Shown here: positions 1 through 9,505 of the stretch, in pieces | How the letters are laid out: the number at the start of each line of letters is the position of its first letter | How positions within the stretch are numbered: the stretch's first letter is position 1 | Notes under the pieces: model-generated | What the model was told of the DNA's origin: nothing | Seen by the model: only the letters and a program-made list of their open reading frames with translations | The model's database searches: none | Program-made: the position numbers and the translations under genes | NCBI RefSeq assembly: GCF_000741705.1 | Contig: NZ_JGZI01000010.1 | Span: 682,001-746,000, forward strand | Reading direction: 5' to 3' | Source: Bifidobacterium psychraerophilum | GTDB taxonomy: Bacteria; Actinomycetota; Actinomycetes; Actinomycetales; Bifidobacteriaceae | Length of the DNA: 64,000 bases

Positions 1-316
1 TGATGAAACCGCCACCCGATACATCGTCGGAGCGCTGCGCCTCGGTGCCCCACCGTACGCGGGTCTTGTCCTGACGGGAGGTTTCGGGCGTCACATAGGC
101 TTCGATGCCGATGATGGGTTTCACACCCGCCTGCACCGCCGTGCTCCACATCTCATAGGCACCGTGCATATTGCCGTGATCGGTTATGGCGATGGCGGGC
201 TGGCCGAGTTCCTTGACCTGTTCGACCAGATCTGGGATGCGTGATGCACCGTCGAGCATCGAGTAATGGGTGTGTGTATGCAGATGAACGAAGCTGGAAT
301 CGACGGAGGAAGTCAT
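1..316 (-). CDS. dnaE: DNA polymerase III subunit alpha, N-terminal part (runs off window)
   Basis: Replicative DNA polymerase catalytic subunit; only the first 105 codons are in the window. The translation starts MTSSVDSSFVHLHTHTHYSM and continues with LDGASRIPDLV and AIAITDHGNMHGAYEMW, which is the N-terminal PHP domain (HxHxxYS and ITDHGN motifs) of DnaE-type polymerases. The ATG at 316 has GGAGG-like purines upstream. It is transcribed in the same direction as the rluA-lspA pair. DnaE1 versus DnaE2 cannot be separated firmly from this fragment, but the start is typical of actinobacterial DnaE1. Confidence 0.9.
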   Translation of the reverse strand, partial: MTSSVDSSFVHLHTHTHYSMLDGASRIPDLVEQVKELGQPAIAITDHGNMHGAYEMWSTAVQAGVKPIIGIEAYVTPETSRQDKTRVRWGTEAQRSDDVSGGGFI

Positions 317-436
317 GCCCTCTAATCTAACAGCCCCACCCAATCATCCTGTGGTGAACGCTCCGGACAGCCGGTGCAATCTCGGGATGCACGGGCAGAC
401 TGCGACCGTGCCCGAACGGTCTCTCCTGCGTGCCGT

Positions 437-1360
437 TCAGCGGCTATCCGGGCGCATGCGCACCATATCGAGCGCGTGCTGCAGATCCCTCGGATAGGTG
501 GAGTCGACACGCGTCCACAGATGTGTTCGTGGATGGCGAAATTCCAGTCTCATCGCATGGAGCCACTGCCTGTCCAGTTCCAGCTCCTCCGCAAGGCGGG
601 GATTCGCACCATACATGTGGTCGCCCACGAGCGGATGCCCGATGGATGAGAAATGGACGCGAATCTGATGCGTTCGTCCTGTTTCGAGATTGATGCTGGC
701 CAGGGTCGCCACACCGAAACGTTCCAGCACATCCCAATGGGTGATGGCGGCTTTGCCGGATGGGGTGACCGTGAAGCGGAAATCCGATACCTTCGCCCTG
801 CCTATCGGGGCCTCTATCGTGGCCTTGTCCTCATTGAGGTTCCCCTGGACCAGGGCATGGTAGGTCTTGACCACCTCATGCTCCGAGAACTGCCGGCGCA
901 TCTCCTTGTATGCCAGTTCAGACTTGCACACCAGCATCAGGCCGCTCGTGCCCACATCAAGACGGCTGACGATGCCTTGCCGTCCTGCGGCGCCGTAACT
1001 GGTGATGTGCACTCCCCTGTTGAGCAGGCTACCGAGGACGGTCGGCCCGGTCCAACCCACCGAGGCATGGGCTGCCACGCCCACCGGCTTGTCGACCACC
1101 ACGATATCCTCGTCTTCGTAGACCACAGCCATGTCATCGGCTATCGGTTCCGGGGGCTGGCTGGGGTGTTCGAGATCGAGCTCGATCAGATCCCCGGTAT
1201 GCAGGCTTTTGGACTTCACCATCGGACGGTCCAACAGTCTGACCTGTTGCGAGTCGATGAGCTCCCCCGCCTTTGCCCGCGATATCCCAAGCATCTTCGC
1301 GAGGGCCACATCCATGCGTTTCCCGATCAGTGCGTCCGGGGCAGGAATGATCTTGCTCAT
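437..1360 (-). CDS. RluA family 23S rRNA pseudouridine synthase
   Basis: Converts uridine to pseudouridine in rRNA (RluA/RluD family), 307 aa. An N-terminal S4-like RNA-binding segment (about residues 10-60, with DVALAKMLGISRAKAGELI) is followed by the catalytic domain. The signature is SRLDVGTSGLMLV, where the Asp is the catalytic residue; Ser stands where HRLD is usual. ETGRTHQIRVHFSSIGHPLVGD is the conserved second family motif. The ATG overlaps the lspA stop by 4 bases, so the two are translationally coupled, the common lspA-rluD arrangement. The exact target uridines cannot be read from sequence. Confidence 0.92.
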   Translation of the reverse strand: MSKIIPAPDALIGKRMDVALAKMLGISRAKAGELIDSQQVRLLDRPMVKSKSLHTGDLIELDLEHPSQPPEPIADDMAVVYEDEDIVVVDKPVGVAAHASVGWTGPTVLGSLLNRGVHITSYGAAGRQGIVSRLDVGTSGLMLVCKSELAYKEMRRQFSEHEVVKTYHALVQGNLNEDKATIEAPIGRAKVSDFRFTVTPSGKAAITHWDVLERFGVATLASINLETGRTHQIRVHFSSIGHPLVGDHMYGANPRLAEELELDRQWLHAMRLEFRHPRTHLWTRVDSTYPRDLQHALDMVRMRPDSR

Positions 1361-1926
1361 GAATCGCTTGGCCCGACGGCTTGCTCAGCCACGGCCGCTT
1401 CCTGACCGTCTTCGTGAGGCGCTGCCGCCTCGTCCCCGAAGGGAATGCCCTTGAACAGGGCCAGCACTATGCCCACGCCCGCAACCATCAGGATGATGTC
1501 GGCCACATTGCCCACCGACCAGCCATAATCGAGGAAGTCGACGACCTTGCCGTCGAGGAAACCCTGTGCATAGACGATGCGGTCGATGAGGTTGCCCATC
1601 GCACCGGAGAAGGCGAGAGCCAACAGCAGCGTCCACACCATCGAGCTCGTCCGGATCACCATGACGATCATGGCCAGGCAGGCCACGATGGCCACCAGCG
1701 AGATCACCCAGGTGTATCCCGATGCCAATCCCAGTGAAGCGCCGGGATTGCGCAGCAGGCGCAGGGAGAGGATGCCCGGGATGACGGGCACCGAATCGAG
1801 TGTTGAGAGTTTGGCAAGCGCCAATGCCTTGGTGACCTGGTCTATGCCAAGCGCGACGACGGTGACGCAAGCAAAGACGGCCACGCGCATGCGCAGCCGC
1901 CTAGCTGAATTTCCCTGAAGGGACAT
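1357..1926 (-). CDS. lspA: lipoprotein signal peptidase (signal peptidase II)
   Basis: Membrane aspartyl protease that removes signal peptides from diacylglyceryl-modified prolipoproteins, 189 aa. Four hydrophobic segments are visible. The two catalytic Asp lie in the family motifs NLIDRIVYAQGFLDG and NVADIILM, with VVDFLDYGW between them. A C-terminal acidic/Ala-rich cytoplasmic tail follows the last helix. The ATG at 1926 is preceded by a GAGGT ribosome site. It is coupled by overlap to the pseudouridine synthase downstream. Lipoprotein substrates are present in the window, for example the substrate-binding protein at 52938. Confidence 0.95.
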   Translation of the reverse strand: MSLQGNSARRLRMRVAVFACVTVVALGIDQVTKALALAKLSTLDSVPVIPGILSLRLLRNPGASLGLASGYTWVISLVAIVACLAMIVMVIRTSSMVWTLLLALAFSGAMGNLIDRIVYAQGFLDGKVVDFLDYGWSVGNVADIILMVAGVGIVLALFKGIPFGDEAAAPHEDGQEAAVAEQAVGPSDS

Positions 1927-1951
1927 AAATCATGACCTCACTGGTCTGCAA

Positions 1952-3217
1952 TCAGTGCTGGGAATCCTTGGATCCCTCGGATGGCTGATAGGAGTTGGTC
2001 TCGGACACCTGCGAAACAAGCTGTCCGAGGAACTCGGTGAGCCTGCTGCGGTATTCGGACTCGAACTGCTTGAGGCCCTGGATATTGCCCTCGATGACCT
2101 TCGACTGGGTGACCAGCTTGTCCTTGACATCGGCGGCATAGCGGTCCGCACCGGTACGGGTTTCCTTGTCGTACTCCTTGGCGCGCTTCTGCACCTCGGA
2201 CTCGTAGGTATCCGCCTCCGCACGCTTGTGCTTGGAGTAGGTGTCGGCATCGGCATGCGTCTTGGCCGAATAGGCATCGGCTTCAGAATGCACGCGGGTC
2301 GAGTAGTTGTCCGCATCGCTGTGCGTGCGCTTCGCATACTCATCAGCCGCGACGTGGGTCCTGTTGGAGTACTCATCCGCCTTGGCGACCATCTCGTCAT
2401 GCTTGGCCTGACCATCGGCGGTGAGCTCTGCGCCCTTCGCCTTGCCCTTATCGACGTACTGGTCATGCAGCTGCATCGCGAGGGTGAGCATCGCAGTGGC
2501 GCGCTCAGGCTCGGAATTAGCATCGGCACCGGCGCCCGCGATCTTCTTGAGGCTTCCGGTCTCCGTCGACGGCTCCATCTTCGAGACCTGCTGGCGAAGC
2601 TGCTCTTCACGCTGCTTGGACTCTTCGAGCTGCTTGGAAAGGTTCTGGCTTGCACCGGACTGCTGGTTGAGCTGCTGCTGGAGCTGCACGACCTGCTGCT
2701 GCGCTGCCGAAAGCTGCTGCTGCAGACCTTCGCCGCGGCTGCGGATGGAGTCGCGCTCCTGCTGGACGGCGGTGAGCTGGTTGGCCAGAGCCTCGGCATC
2801 ATTGCCCTTGGCGGCCTGTGCGGTGAGCTGATCGATCTGGTTGTTGAGCTGATCGACCTGCTGCTTCAACTGCTCATTCTGGGACGCCAGAGTCTGTACG
2901 CGCTGCTCCGCCTCGGCGAGCTTGGCTCCTGCGTCGGAGCCCTCCGTCTTGCCCGGATTCTCCTTGAGTGCCGCGTTTTCCTTCTGCAAGGACTCCACTT
3001 GTGCAGTCAGATCGGAGATCTTCGAGTTCAGCTTCGCCACGTCAGGGCCGAGCGACTGGGTCGAGGCATCGCTTTGCATAGCCTGCTTGCCCAGCACCTG
3101 AACGGTGTCGGCTATCTCGTCAAGAAAGTCGTCGACTACATCCTTGTCGTAGCCTTCCTTGAACCTGACTGACGGGATGTAGCGCTCCCTAATATCTTTC
3201 GGCGTCAATAGGACCAT
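1952..3217 (-). CDS. divIVA: DivIVA/Wag31-type polar growth and division protein
   Basis: Coiled-coil scaffold at curved membranes that guides polar or septal wall synthesis in actinobacteria, 421 aa from the chosen start. The N-terminal DivIVA domain (LLTPKDIRERYIPSVRFKEG, then DVVDDFLDEIADTV) is followed by a long Gln-rich coiled coil (about residues 60-220), an Ala-rich linker and a repetitive segment (about 265-350) of YS/YAKRTHxDADxY units. The start at 3217 is chosen over an in-frame ATG at 3244 because AGGGGTGG lies just upstream and the protein then begins at the conserved domain. It follows yggT-sepF-ftsZ in the usual actinobacterial order. Confidence 0.93.
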   Translation of the reverse strand: MVLLTPKDIRERYIPSVRFKEGYDKDVVDDFLDEIADTVQVLGKQAMQSDASTQSLGPDVAKLNSKISDLTAQVESLQKENAALKENPGKTEGSDAGAKLAEAEQRVQTLASQNEQLKQQVDQLNNQIDQLTAQAAKGNDAEALANQLTAVQQERDSIRSRGEGLQQQLSAAQQQVVQLQQQLNQQSGASQNLSKQLEESKQREEQLRQQVSKMEPSTETGSLKKIAGAGADANSEPERATAMLTLAMQLHDQYVDKGKAKGAELTADGQAKHDEMVAKADEYSNRTHVAADEYAKRTHSDADNYSTRVHSEADAYSAKTHADADTYSKHKRAEADTYESEVQKRAKEYDKETRTGADRYAADVKDKLVTQSKVIEGNIQGLKQFESEYRSRLTEFLGQLVSQVSETNSYQPSEGSKDSQH

Positions 3218-3315
3218 TGAAATTCCACCCCTTTCGGGCAACATGCATTTGCATTGTTGGTTTCCTTTTCAGCATGCTAGCACGTATACCAGTCCTCATT
3301 TGGAAGGCTGGGGTG

Positions 3316-3597
3316 TTATATGAGCACTTGAAGCACAATCAGGATGAAGTAGAGCACCATGAAACTCAGATCCAGCTGTATGGCGCCGAGCGACAATGGC
3401 TTGATGTACCGTCGCAGCCATCTCAGCGGAGGATCGGTCAGTCGGTAGACGATCGAAACCAGCGTCGCCACGAAAGCTTTGGGGTACCAGCGCGGGGAGA
3501 GTACGAAGACCCAGTCCAGTATCATGCGCGCGATGAGGATGAAGAGGTATGCGTTAATCGCCCAATCGAGGATATAACGTATGAGTGTAACAAGCAT
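3316..3597 (-). CDS. YggT family membrane protein
   Basis: Small integral membrane protein, 93 aa, of the YggT family that sits between sepF and divIVA in Gram-positive division clusters. Two long hydrophobic helices (about residues 1-30 and 70-93) flank a conserved amphipathic stretch with MILDWVFVLSPRW and LTDPPLRWLRRYI. The biochemical role is not established; position and conservation suggest a membrane task linked to the divisome. Same strand as sepF and ftsZ, about 115 bases after sepF. Confidence 0.88.
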   Translation of the reverse strand: MLVTLIRYILDWAINAYLFILIARMILDWVFVLSPRWYPKAFVATLVSIVYRLTDPPLRWLRRYIKPLSLGAIQLDLSFMVLYFILIVLQVLI

Positions 3598-3712
3598 GAG
3601 GACAGCGTACCAATGCTCGCTTGACGTTTGCTGTAACCCGGCTGAAGGCGTGTCAGCCGACCGGGAGCGTCGACGATCCCTGGAAACACGCCTGTGCGGG
3701 GCTCAGTGCCGT

Positions 3713-4177
3713 CTAGTCGGCGAAGAGGTCATGCGAGGAGGACTGCCGTTTCGGCTCCTCGACCTTGATGTTGACCTGGGCCGGGCTCAGCAGGAACACA
3801 CGTGGCGTCACGCGTTCGATCGATCCGCGAACGCCAAAGACCACGCCTGCGGAGAAGTCGACGATGCGATATGCCACAGCCTCCGAAACGCCGGTGAGGT
3901 TGAGCACGACCGGCACGCCGTCACGCAAGGCCCTGCCGACCAGCTGTGCATCCTCATAGGATTTCGGATGGATCGTGGTGATGCGGTTCACCCTCCCCTG
4001 GAAGGGGCTCGTCTCACGAGATGCGGAGGACGTTGTTGAAGGCGAGATCGGGGTCACCGAATGATCCGAGTCGAAGGAGGACTCCGTCGTTTCCTCCTGC
4101 TCGTTCTCGAACTCATCCTCATCAACCACATCAGCCATGCCGAGATACGACATTGCATTCTTCATGAATCCTGCCAT
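3713..4177 (-). CDS. sepF: cell division protein SepF
   Basis: Anchors FtsZ filaments to the membrane in organisms without FtsA; 154 aa. It opens with the amphipathic membrane-targeting helix (MAGFMKNAMSYLGMAD), followed by an acidic, Ser/Thr-rich linker and the C-terminal SepF core from about residue 60 (ITTIHPKSYEDAQLVGRALR, then VVLNLTGVSEAVAYRIVDFSAG). A clear AAGGAG ribosome site lies just before ATG 4177. It lies 18 bases downstream of ftsZ, so co-transcription is likely. Confidence 0.95.
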   Translation of the reverse strand: MAGFMKNAMSYLGMADVVDEDEFENEQEETTESSFDSDHSVTPISPSTTSSASRETSPFQGRVNRITTIHPKSYEDAQLVGRALRDGVPVVLNLTGVSEAVAYRIVDFSAGVVFGVRGSIERVTPRVFLLSPAQVNIKVEEPKRQSSSHDLFAD

Positions 4178-4195
4178 GTGTGCTCCTTAGTCGCC

Positions 4196-5374
4196 TCAGC
4201 GCAGAAAATCGGGAATATCGAGATCGCCGGGATCCTGCTGTCCCTGCGGCGTGGGGGCCTGCTCCACAACATCATGTTCCGATGTCTCGTCGGAAAGCGG
4301 CTCTTCCTGTGCCGGGGCGGGGCTGCTGGCGCGCTGTGCGGTCAGTGGCGGCACCTCCGGGGTTTTCCGCTGGGCCTGCTGGGCGTCGGCCTGCTGCGCT
4401 TCCTCGTCCTTCTTGTTGGGATCGAAGCCCGCTGCGATGACGGTGACGCGAACCTCATCGCCGTAGGCGTCATCAAGGGCGAGGCCCCAGATGATCTGAG
4501 CCTCGGGATGGATTGCATCCTGCACGAGTTGCGCCGCCGCCGAAGCCTCCTGCATCGACAGGTCGGTCGGACCTGCGACATTGATCAGCGCACCATGCGC
4601 GCCTTCGATGCTTTCTTCGAGCAGGGGCGAGCTGATGGCGATCTCCGCGGCCTGCGTGGCCCGGTCCTCGCCCCTGGCCGCGCCGATGCCGAAGAGTGCC
4701 GTACCGGCATCCTTGAGGATCGCGGTCACATCCGAGAAATCCACGTGGATGTAGGAATTCATCGTGATCAGGTCCGTGATGCCCTGCACGCCTGCAAGCA
4801 GTGCGGTATCGGCCGTTTTGAACGCATCTATGACGCTGACGGTCCGATCGGAGAGATCCAGCAGACGGTCATTCGGTATGACGATGAGCGCATCGACCTC
4901 TTTGCGCAGATTCTCGATACCCGACTCCGCGGAGGAGGCACGACGCGGACCTTCAAAGGTGAATGGTCGCGTAACCACCGCGATGGTCAGGGCCCCAAGC
5001 TGTCGGGCGGCTCGCGCCACCAATGGGCTGGCCCCCGTTCCGGTGCCGCCGCCTTCACCTGCGGTCACGAACACCATGTCGGAACCTTTGATGGCCTCTT
5101 CTATATCCGACTGATGGTCCTGGGCCGCCTTGGCGCCCTTCTCCGGATCGGCGCCGGCGCCGAGTCCGCGACTCGAATTGTCAGAAAGCGAGATTTTGAC
5201 ATCGGCTTCCGATCGCAGCAAGTCCTTGGCATCGGTATTCACGGCCACGAATTGGACGTTCTGCAGCCCCTCAGCGATCATGCGATTGACCGCATTACCA
5301 CCAGCTCCTCCGACACCGACGACCTTAATGCTGGTCTTGTCGTTGAAATTGTCAGTCTGGGCAATCTCGCTCAC
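4196..5374 (-). CDS. ftsZ: cell division GTPase FtsZ
   Basis: Tubulin-like GTPase that builds the Z ring; 392 aa. Visible landmarks are the N-terminal glycine-rich loop (VGGAGGNAVNRM), the tubulin signature GEGGGTGTGASPLVA (GGGTGTG), the T7-region NDRLLDLSDR, and a Pro/Gln-rich linker ending in the conserved C-terminal peptide DLDIPDFLR that binds partners such as SepF. The start is a GTG at 5374 with AGGAG upstream. Position 100 of the protein is Ala in GASP where Ala or Ser is normal. Coupled to sepF. Confidence 0.98.
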   Translation of the reverse strand: MSEIAQTDNFNDKTSIKVVGVGGAGGNAVNRMIAEGLQNVQFVAVNTDAKDLLRSEADVKISLSDNSSRGLGAGADPEKGAKAAQDHQSDIEEAIKGSDMVFVTAGEGGGTGTGASPLVARAARQLGALTIAVVTRPFTFEGPRRASSAESGIENLRKEVDALIVIPNDRLLDLSDRTVSVIDAFKTADTALLAGVQGITDLITMNSYIHVDFSDVTAILKDAGTALFGIGAARGEDRATQAAEIAISSPLLEESIEGAHGALINVAGPTDLSMQEASAAAQLVQDAIHPEAQIIWGLALDDAYGDEVRVTVIAAGFDPNKKDEEAQQADAQQAQRKTPEVPPLTAQRASSPAPAQEEPLSDETSEHDVVEQAPTPQGQQDPGDLDIPDFLR

Positions 5375-5506
5375 AGTATGCTCCTGTCACTCACGGTTAG
5401 ACTCACTCTATCGCAGTTCCGGCACGCATTGATGGCAATTTCCGCGTGTTTGCGTGGATTTTCTCTCATCTCACCGGCCTTCCCCTCATCTCGCGCTTTC
5501 CCCAAC

Positions 5507-6685
5507 TCAATACGATGCATCCATCGGATCGTCACCGAACAGCGATTCCCGTCCTTCGACGGATAATTCTCGCGAATCCAACCAACCATACGGAAGATGA
5601 ACCTTTTTCGCATATCGCACACGCCCGCGCGGTTTGTCCGCTATGGCCTCCGGGAAGGGAACATCAGCGTCCAGCTGCCCGACGTTGCGGTCGATGTCCT
5701 CAAGCGATTCGGACTCCATGAATGATCTGCGAACCGATCCCCCGACCGGGAAACCCTTGAGATACCAGGCCACATGCTTACGCAGATCATGCACCGCCAT
5801 CTGCTCGTCGCCGTCGTAGAACTCCGTGAGCAGGCGCGCGTGACGCGCGATCACGGCCCCGACCTCCCCCAGCGTCGGATTGACCCTCTCCGGTGAACCG
5901 GCGAAAGCGTTCCTGATGTCCGCGAAAAGCCATGGACGCCCTTGGCATCCCCTGCCGATGGCAACACCGGCACATCCGGTCTGCCGCATCATGTTCACAG
6001 CATCCTGGGCGCTCCAGATATCCCCGTTGCCGAATACCGGGATGTCAAGGGATTGCGTCAGCTCGGCGATTCGCTGCCAATCCGAATGTCCGCCGTAATA
6101 CTCGGCGGTGGTGCGCGCATGAAGCGTCACCGCGGCGCAACCCTCATCCTGCGCGATACGACCGGCGTCCAGGAAGGTCTCATGTTCATGGTCGATGCCC
6201 ACACGGATCTTGGCGGTCACCGGAATGCCCGCAGGCTCGCACACCGACACCACACGACGCACGAGTTCGGCGAAGACATCAAGCTTCCAAGGCAGGGCCG
6301 AACCACCTCCACGGCGGGTGACCTTGGGGACGGGGCAACCGAAGTTCAGGTCGACATGATCCGCCATCCGATTGTCGACCACCATCCGTGCGGCCTGCTC
6401 GACGATGCCGGGATTCACGCCGTAGAGCTGTAAGGATCTTGGGTCTTCGCTGGGAGCGAAACGACACAGACGGAGTGCCTTCGGGTTGTTCGCCACGAGG
6501 GCCCTGGCCGTGATCATCTCGGCCACGTACAGGCCCTGCGGTCCGTACTGCTCGCACAGCAGCCTGAAAGGCCAGTTCGTCACACCCGCCATCGGCGACA
6601 GCATGACTGGGACCGGAACATCGATGGGCCCCAGTTTCACCCCGGCGACGGCATCCGTCACACTCAAAGAATCAGTAATTGCCAC
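5507..6685 (-). CDS. dus: tRNA-dihydrouridine synthase
   Basis: FMN- and NADPH-dependent reduction of uridine to dihydrouridine in tRNA D-loops; 392 aa. The TIM barrel starts with [18 protein letters not shown]; the catalytic Cys lies in [19 protein letters not shown], and [11 protein letters not shown] and [15 protein letters not shown] are the FMN phosphate-binding motifs. The C-terminal helical tRNA-binding domain includes [17 protein letters not shown]. The GTG start at 6685 lies inside the end of glyS (14-base overlap), so the two are coupled. DusB-like by motif; exact D-loop position unknown. Confidence 0.93.
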   Translation of the reverse strand: MAITDSLSVTDAVAGVKLGPIDVPVPVMLSPMAGVTNWPFRLLCEQYGPQGLYVAEMITARALVANNPKALRLCRFAPSEDPRSLQLYGVNPGIVEQAARMVVDNRMADHVDLNFGCPVPKVTRRGGGSALPWKLDVFAELVRRVVSVCEPAGIPVTAKIRVGIDHEHETFLDAGRIAQDEGCAAVTLHARTTAEYYGGHSDWQRIAELTQSLDIPVFGNGDIWSAQDAVNMMRQTGCAGVAIGRGCQGRPWLFADIRNAFAGSPERVNPTLGEVGAVIARHARLLTEFYDGDEQMAVHDLRKHVAWYLKGFPVGGSVRRSFMESESLEDIDRNVGQLDADVPFPEAIADKPRGRVRYAKKVHLPYGWLDSRELSVEGRESLFGDDPMDASY

Positions 6686-8189
6686 CAGCTTCGGCCACCT
6701 TTACCGGGGCGGACTCGTCCTGCCCCGCTTCGTTCTCAACGTCGACCGCGCCATCAGCGGCACGGGCACCTGTTATCTGCGCAGGCCCTTCAGGATACTT
6801 CACACGCTTTTCCTTGATGCGGTCATTCACGAAATCGGCGACCTTGTCCAGGGAGATGCGCTGCTGCTCCATGCTGTCACGATCGCGTACGGTCACCGCC
6901 TGGTCATCGACCGTGTCGAAGTCGACGGTGATGCACACGGGTGTACCGATCTCATCCTCACGACGGTAGCGACGTCCGATGGCACCGGCCTCGTCGTAAT
7001 CGATCATCCAGTCATGCTGGCGCAGATCCGCGGCGAGATTGTGTGCGATGTCCTGCAGCGCGGGCTTCTTCGACAGCGGAAGCACGGCGGCCTTCACCGG
7101 GGCGAGCCTCGGATCGAGGTGCAACACGGTGCGCTTGTCAACGCCACCCTTGGTGTTCGGAGCCTCGTCGACGTCGTAGGCATCCACCAGGAAGGCCATC
7201 AGCGAACGCGTCAATCCGGCCGCGGGTTCAATGACGTACGGCACGTAGCGTTCGCCTGTCGCCTGATTGAAATAGCTCAGGTCCTCACCGGAATGCTCGG
7301 CATGGGAGCTCAGATCGAAGTCGGTACGATTCGCGACGCCCTCAAGCTCGCCCCACTCGGAACCCTGGAATCCGAAACGGTATTCGAGGTCGACGGTCCG
7401 CTTGGCGTAATGTGCCAGCTTCTCCTTGGGATGCTCATAATGACGGAGATTCTCCGGGTTGATGCCCAGGTCGGTGTACCAGCGGGTGCGCGTATCGAGC
7501 CAATACTGGTGCCACTGCTCATCGGTGCCCGGCTCCACGAAGAATTCCATCTCCATCTGCTCGAACTCACGGGTGCGGAAGATGAAGTTTCCGGGCGTGA
7601 TCTCGTTGCGGAAGCTCTTGCCCATATTCGCGATGCCGAAGGGCGGTTTGGAGCGGGAGGATCCCATGACGTTCTTGAAGTCCACAAAGATGCCCTGTGC
7701 CGTTTCGGGCCGCAGGTAATGCAGGCTATGGTCGTCCTGCACCGGACCGAGGTGGGTCTGGAGCATCATGTTGAAATCCCGAGGTTCGGTCCAGTTGCCC
7801 TTGGTGCCGCAATCCGGGCATGGAATGTCCTTCAGGCCATTCTCGGGGGCATGGCCATGCTTCTCCTCATAGGCCTCCTCCAAGGTGTCCGCACGATGGC
7901 GCTTATGGCAGGACAGGCACTCGATCAGAGGATCGTTGAAGACGGACACATGTCCGGAAGCCACCCACACCGGGGTGGGCAGGATCACCGAGGTGTCCAC
8001 GCCGACCACATCGCCGCGCGTGACCACCATCGAGCGCCACCACTCCCGCTTGATGTTGTCTTTCAGAGCCACTCCGAGTGGGCCGTAATCCCACGCCGAT
8101 CTCGTACCGCCATAGATCTCCCCCGCAGGGAACACGAAGCCACGACGCTTCGCCAGGGACACCACCGCATCGAGTTTGGATTCAGCCAC
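6672..8189 (-). CDS. glyS: glycyl-tRNA synthetase (dimeric type)
   Basis: Charges tRNA-Gly; 505 aa, the single-chain homodimeric class II form usual in actinobacteria. The N-terminus ([19 protein letters not shown]) and motif 2/3 elements ([22 protein letters not shown], and [12 protein letters not shown]) are clear. A zinc-ribbon-like insertion has paired cysteines (CLSCHK and CPDCG, about residues 94 and 132). The C-terminal anticodon-binding domain has [16 protein letters not shown]-type sequence, followed by a variable acidic tail. The start is GTG 8189 with AGAAGG upstream. dus follows with overlap. Confidence 0.96.
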   Translation of the reverse strand: MAESKLDAVVSLAKRRGFVFPAGEIYGGTRSAWDYGPLGVALKDNIKREWWRSMVVTRGDVVGVDTSVILPTPVWVASGHVSVFNDPLIECLSCHKRHRADTLEEAYEEKHGHAPENGLKDIPCPDCGTKGNWTEPRDFNMMLQTHLGPVQDDHSLHYLRPETAQGIFVDFKNVMGSSRSKPPFGIANMGKSFRNEITPGNFIFRTREFEQMEMEFFVEPGTDEQWHQYWLDTRTRWYTDLGINPENLRHYEHPKEKLAHYAKRTVDLEYRFGFQGSEWGELEGVANRTDFDLSSHAEHSGEDLSYFNQATGERYVPYVIEPAAGLTRSLMAFLVDAYDVDEAPNTKGGVDKRTVLHLDPRLAPVKAAVLPLSKKPALQDIAHNLAADLRQHDWMIDYDEAGAIGRRYRREDEIGTPVCITVDFDTVDDQAVTVRDRDSMEQQRISLDKVADFVNDRIKEKRVKYPEGPAQITGARAADGAVDVENEAGQDESAPVKVAEAGGNY

Positions 8190-8408
8190 GGAACACCTTC
8201 TGTTGAGATTTTTTCAAGGGTTTTGACTCGATAGAGTCTATAGCGAGACTCTGACACCCTTCCCGACGCACGATGCACCGGTGACCGCGCGCCATACGGA
8301 GCTTTCCCGGAGCTGTTTCCACAAGGTGCCCGACCGCGCCCGCGCTCATCCGATGGTGGGCGGTTTCGGTGCTGTCCAAGGGTTTTCATATGGTTCAGAT
8401 GCACATGC

Positions 8409-8498
8409 AGGGGCACTCGGAAGAGTTGAGATGGCACGATGTCACGACGGCATCAGGTCAGTCCCTTCGAACCTGTTGGTTAAGACCATCGTAGGGAG
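8409..8498 (+). promoter_or_regulatory. TPP riboswitch (THI element)
   Basis: Upstream of thiM the sequence carries the two conserved halves of the thiamin pyrophosphate aptamer: GGGGCACTCGG...GTTGAGATGGCAC (the CUGAGA-type core, here TTGAGA) and CCCTTCGAACCTG followed by TTGGTTAAGACCATCGTAGGGA. The 3' end lies about 8 bases from the thiM ATG and overlaps the ribosome site region, so TPP binding most likely blocks translation initiation. Its position ahead of thiM-thiE-thiamin-binding gene makes it the regulator of the whole set. Confidence 0.9.
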
Positions 8499-8505
8499 AC
8501 ATGAA

Positions 8506-9459
8506 ATGTCTGATTCCACATCATCCGCAGCATCTTCATCCACGGCATCCTCTCCGACGACCCAGCTGGCATCGGCGAAGCCGCTTGAGGCCGATCACCC
8601 GATCCGCAAGGCGATCGAGCAGGCCGCCCGTCAGGTACGCCGGCAAACACCGCTTGCACAGTCCTTCACCAATTTCGTCACCATCAACCTCGTGGCCAAC
8701 GCCCAACTGGCGGTCGGAGGCACGGCAGCCATGAGTTATCTGCCGGATGACATCGCCGATGTCAGTGCCATCGCCGGAGCCACCTACATCAACGTCGGCA
8801 CACTGCTGCCATTCTTCGCCGAAGCCCTGCCGCAGATCGCGAAAGACCTCAACGCTTCGGCCAAACCCTGGGTTCTGGACCCGGTCGCGGCAGGACTCGG
8901 CAATACGCGCACGTCGATTCTGCGCTCCTTCAAGGAGAATCCCCCGACGATCGTGCGTGGCAACGCCTCCGAGATCATCGCACTCACCCACATGTGGGAT
9001 TTGGATATGGGCGCGAAACAGGCCGATGATGCCGATGGGACAAGCCGTCCGGCAGGCGTCGAATCCGTCGACGATGTGGATCAGGCACGGAACGCGGCCG
9101 TGACATTGGCCCGTTTCCTGTCATCACGCAGCGCCACCGGCACGGCGGCGGTCGCGGTATCCGGGGCGGTTGATCTGGTAACCGATGGCGCGAAGGTGTA
9201 TCGCCTCCCGGGAGGCAGCGAATTGATGACGAAGATCACCGGAGCGGGATGCTCCCTGGGTGGGGTCACCGGCACCTATCTTGCGGTTTGCGATCCGATC
9301 ACCGCAGCCATCGCCGCATCCGTCCACTTCAATTGCGCCTCGCAGACCGCCGCCGAAACGGCGACCGGACCGGGCTCATTCCAGACGGCCTTCCTCGATG
9401 CACTCTGGAATACCAGTGCGACGGACATCGCCAAGGGCGCTATTCTCATCGCCGAGTGA
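8506..9459 (+). CDS. thiM: hydroxyethylthiazole kinase
   Basis: Phosphorylates 4-methyl-5-(2-hydroxyethyl)thiazole in thiamin salvage; 317 aa. ThiM motifs: FVTINLVANAQLAVGGTAAM near the N-terminus, the GNASEIIAL segment, and the anion-hole/catalytic motif KITGAGCSLGGVTGTYL with the Cys of ThiM-type kinases. The ATG at 8506 is preferred to the far upstream ATG at 8281 because the latter would run through the TPP riboswitch; GGGAGA lies upstream. An extended Ser-rich N-terminus and an insertion around residue 175 (ADDADGTSRPAG) are lineage-specific. Confidence 0.93.
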   Translation: MSDSTSSAASSSTASSPTTQLASAKPLEADHPIRKAIEQAARQVRRQTPLAQSFTNFVTINLVANAQLAVGGTAAMSYLPDDIADVSAIAGATYINVGTLLPFFAEALPQIAKDLNASAKPWVLDPVAAGLGNTRTSILRSFKENPPTIVRGNASEIIALTHMWDLDMGAKQADDADGTSRPAGVESVDDVDQARNAAVTLARFLSSRSATGTAAVAVSGAVDLVTDGAKVYRLPGGSELMTKITGAGCSLGGVTGTYLAVCDPITAAIAASVHFNCASQTAAETATGPGSFQTAFLDALWNTSATDIAKGAILIAE

Positions 9460-9505
9460 CACCTCGGCACGGCACATCCCATCCGTGACAATCTAAGGAA
9501 GATGT

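Noticed and set aside
1955-3172. 405-residue plus-strand open frame
   Set aside because: Antisense to divIVA; an apparent Leu/Gly-rich membrane-like protein produced by the Gln/Ala coiled coil read backwards.
4061-5566. 501-residue plus-strand open frame
   Set aside because: It lies antisense to ftsZ and sepF, has no family match, and is a high-GC shadow frame.
6486-8234. 582-residue plus-strand open frame
   Set aside because: Antisense to glyS; composition (His/Val/Leu/Gly-rich) is typical of a shadow frame.
8281-8505. N-terminal extension of thiM
   Set aside because: It would translate the TPP riboswitch; ATG 8506 has the ribosome site and conserved sequence.
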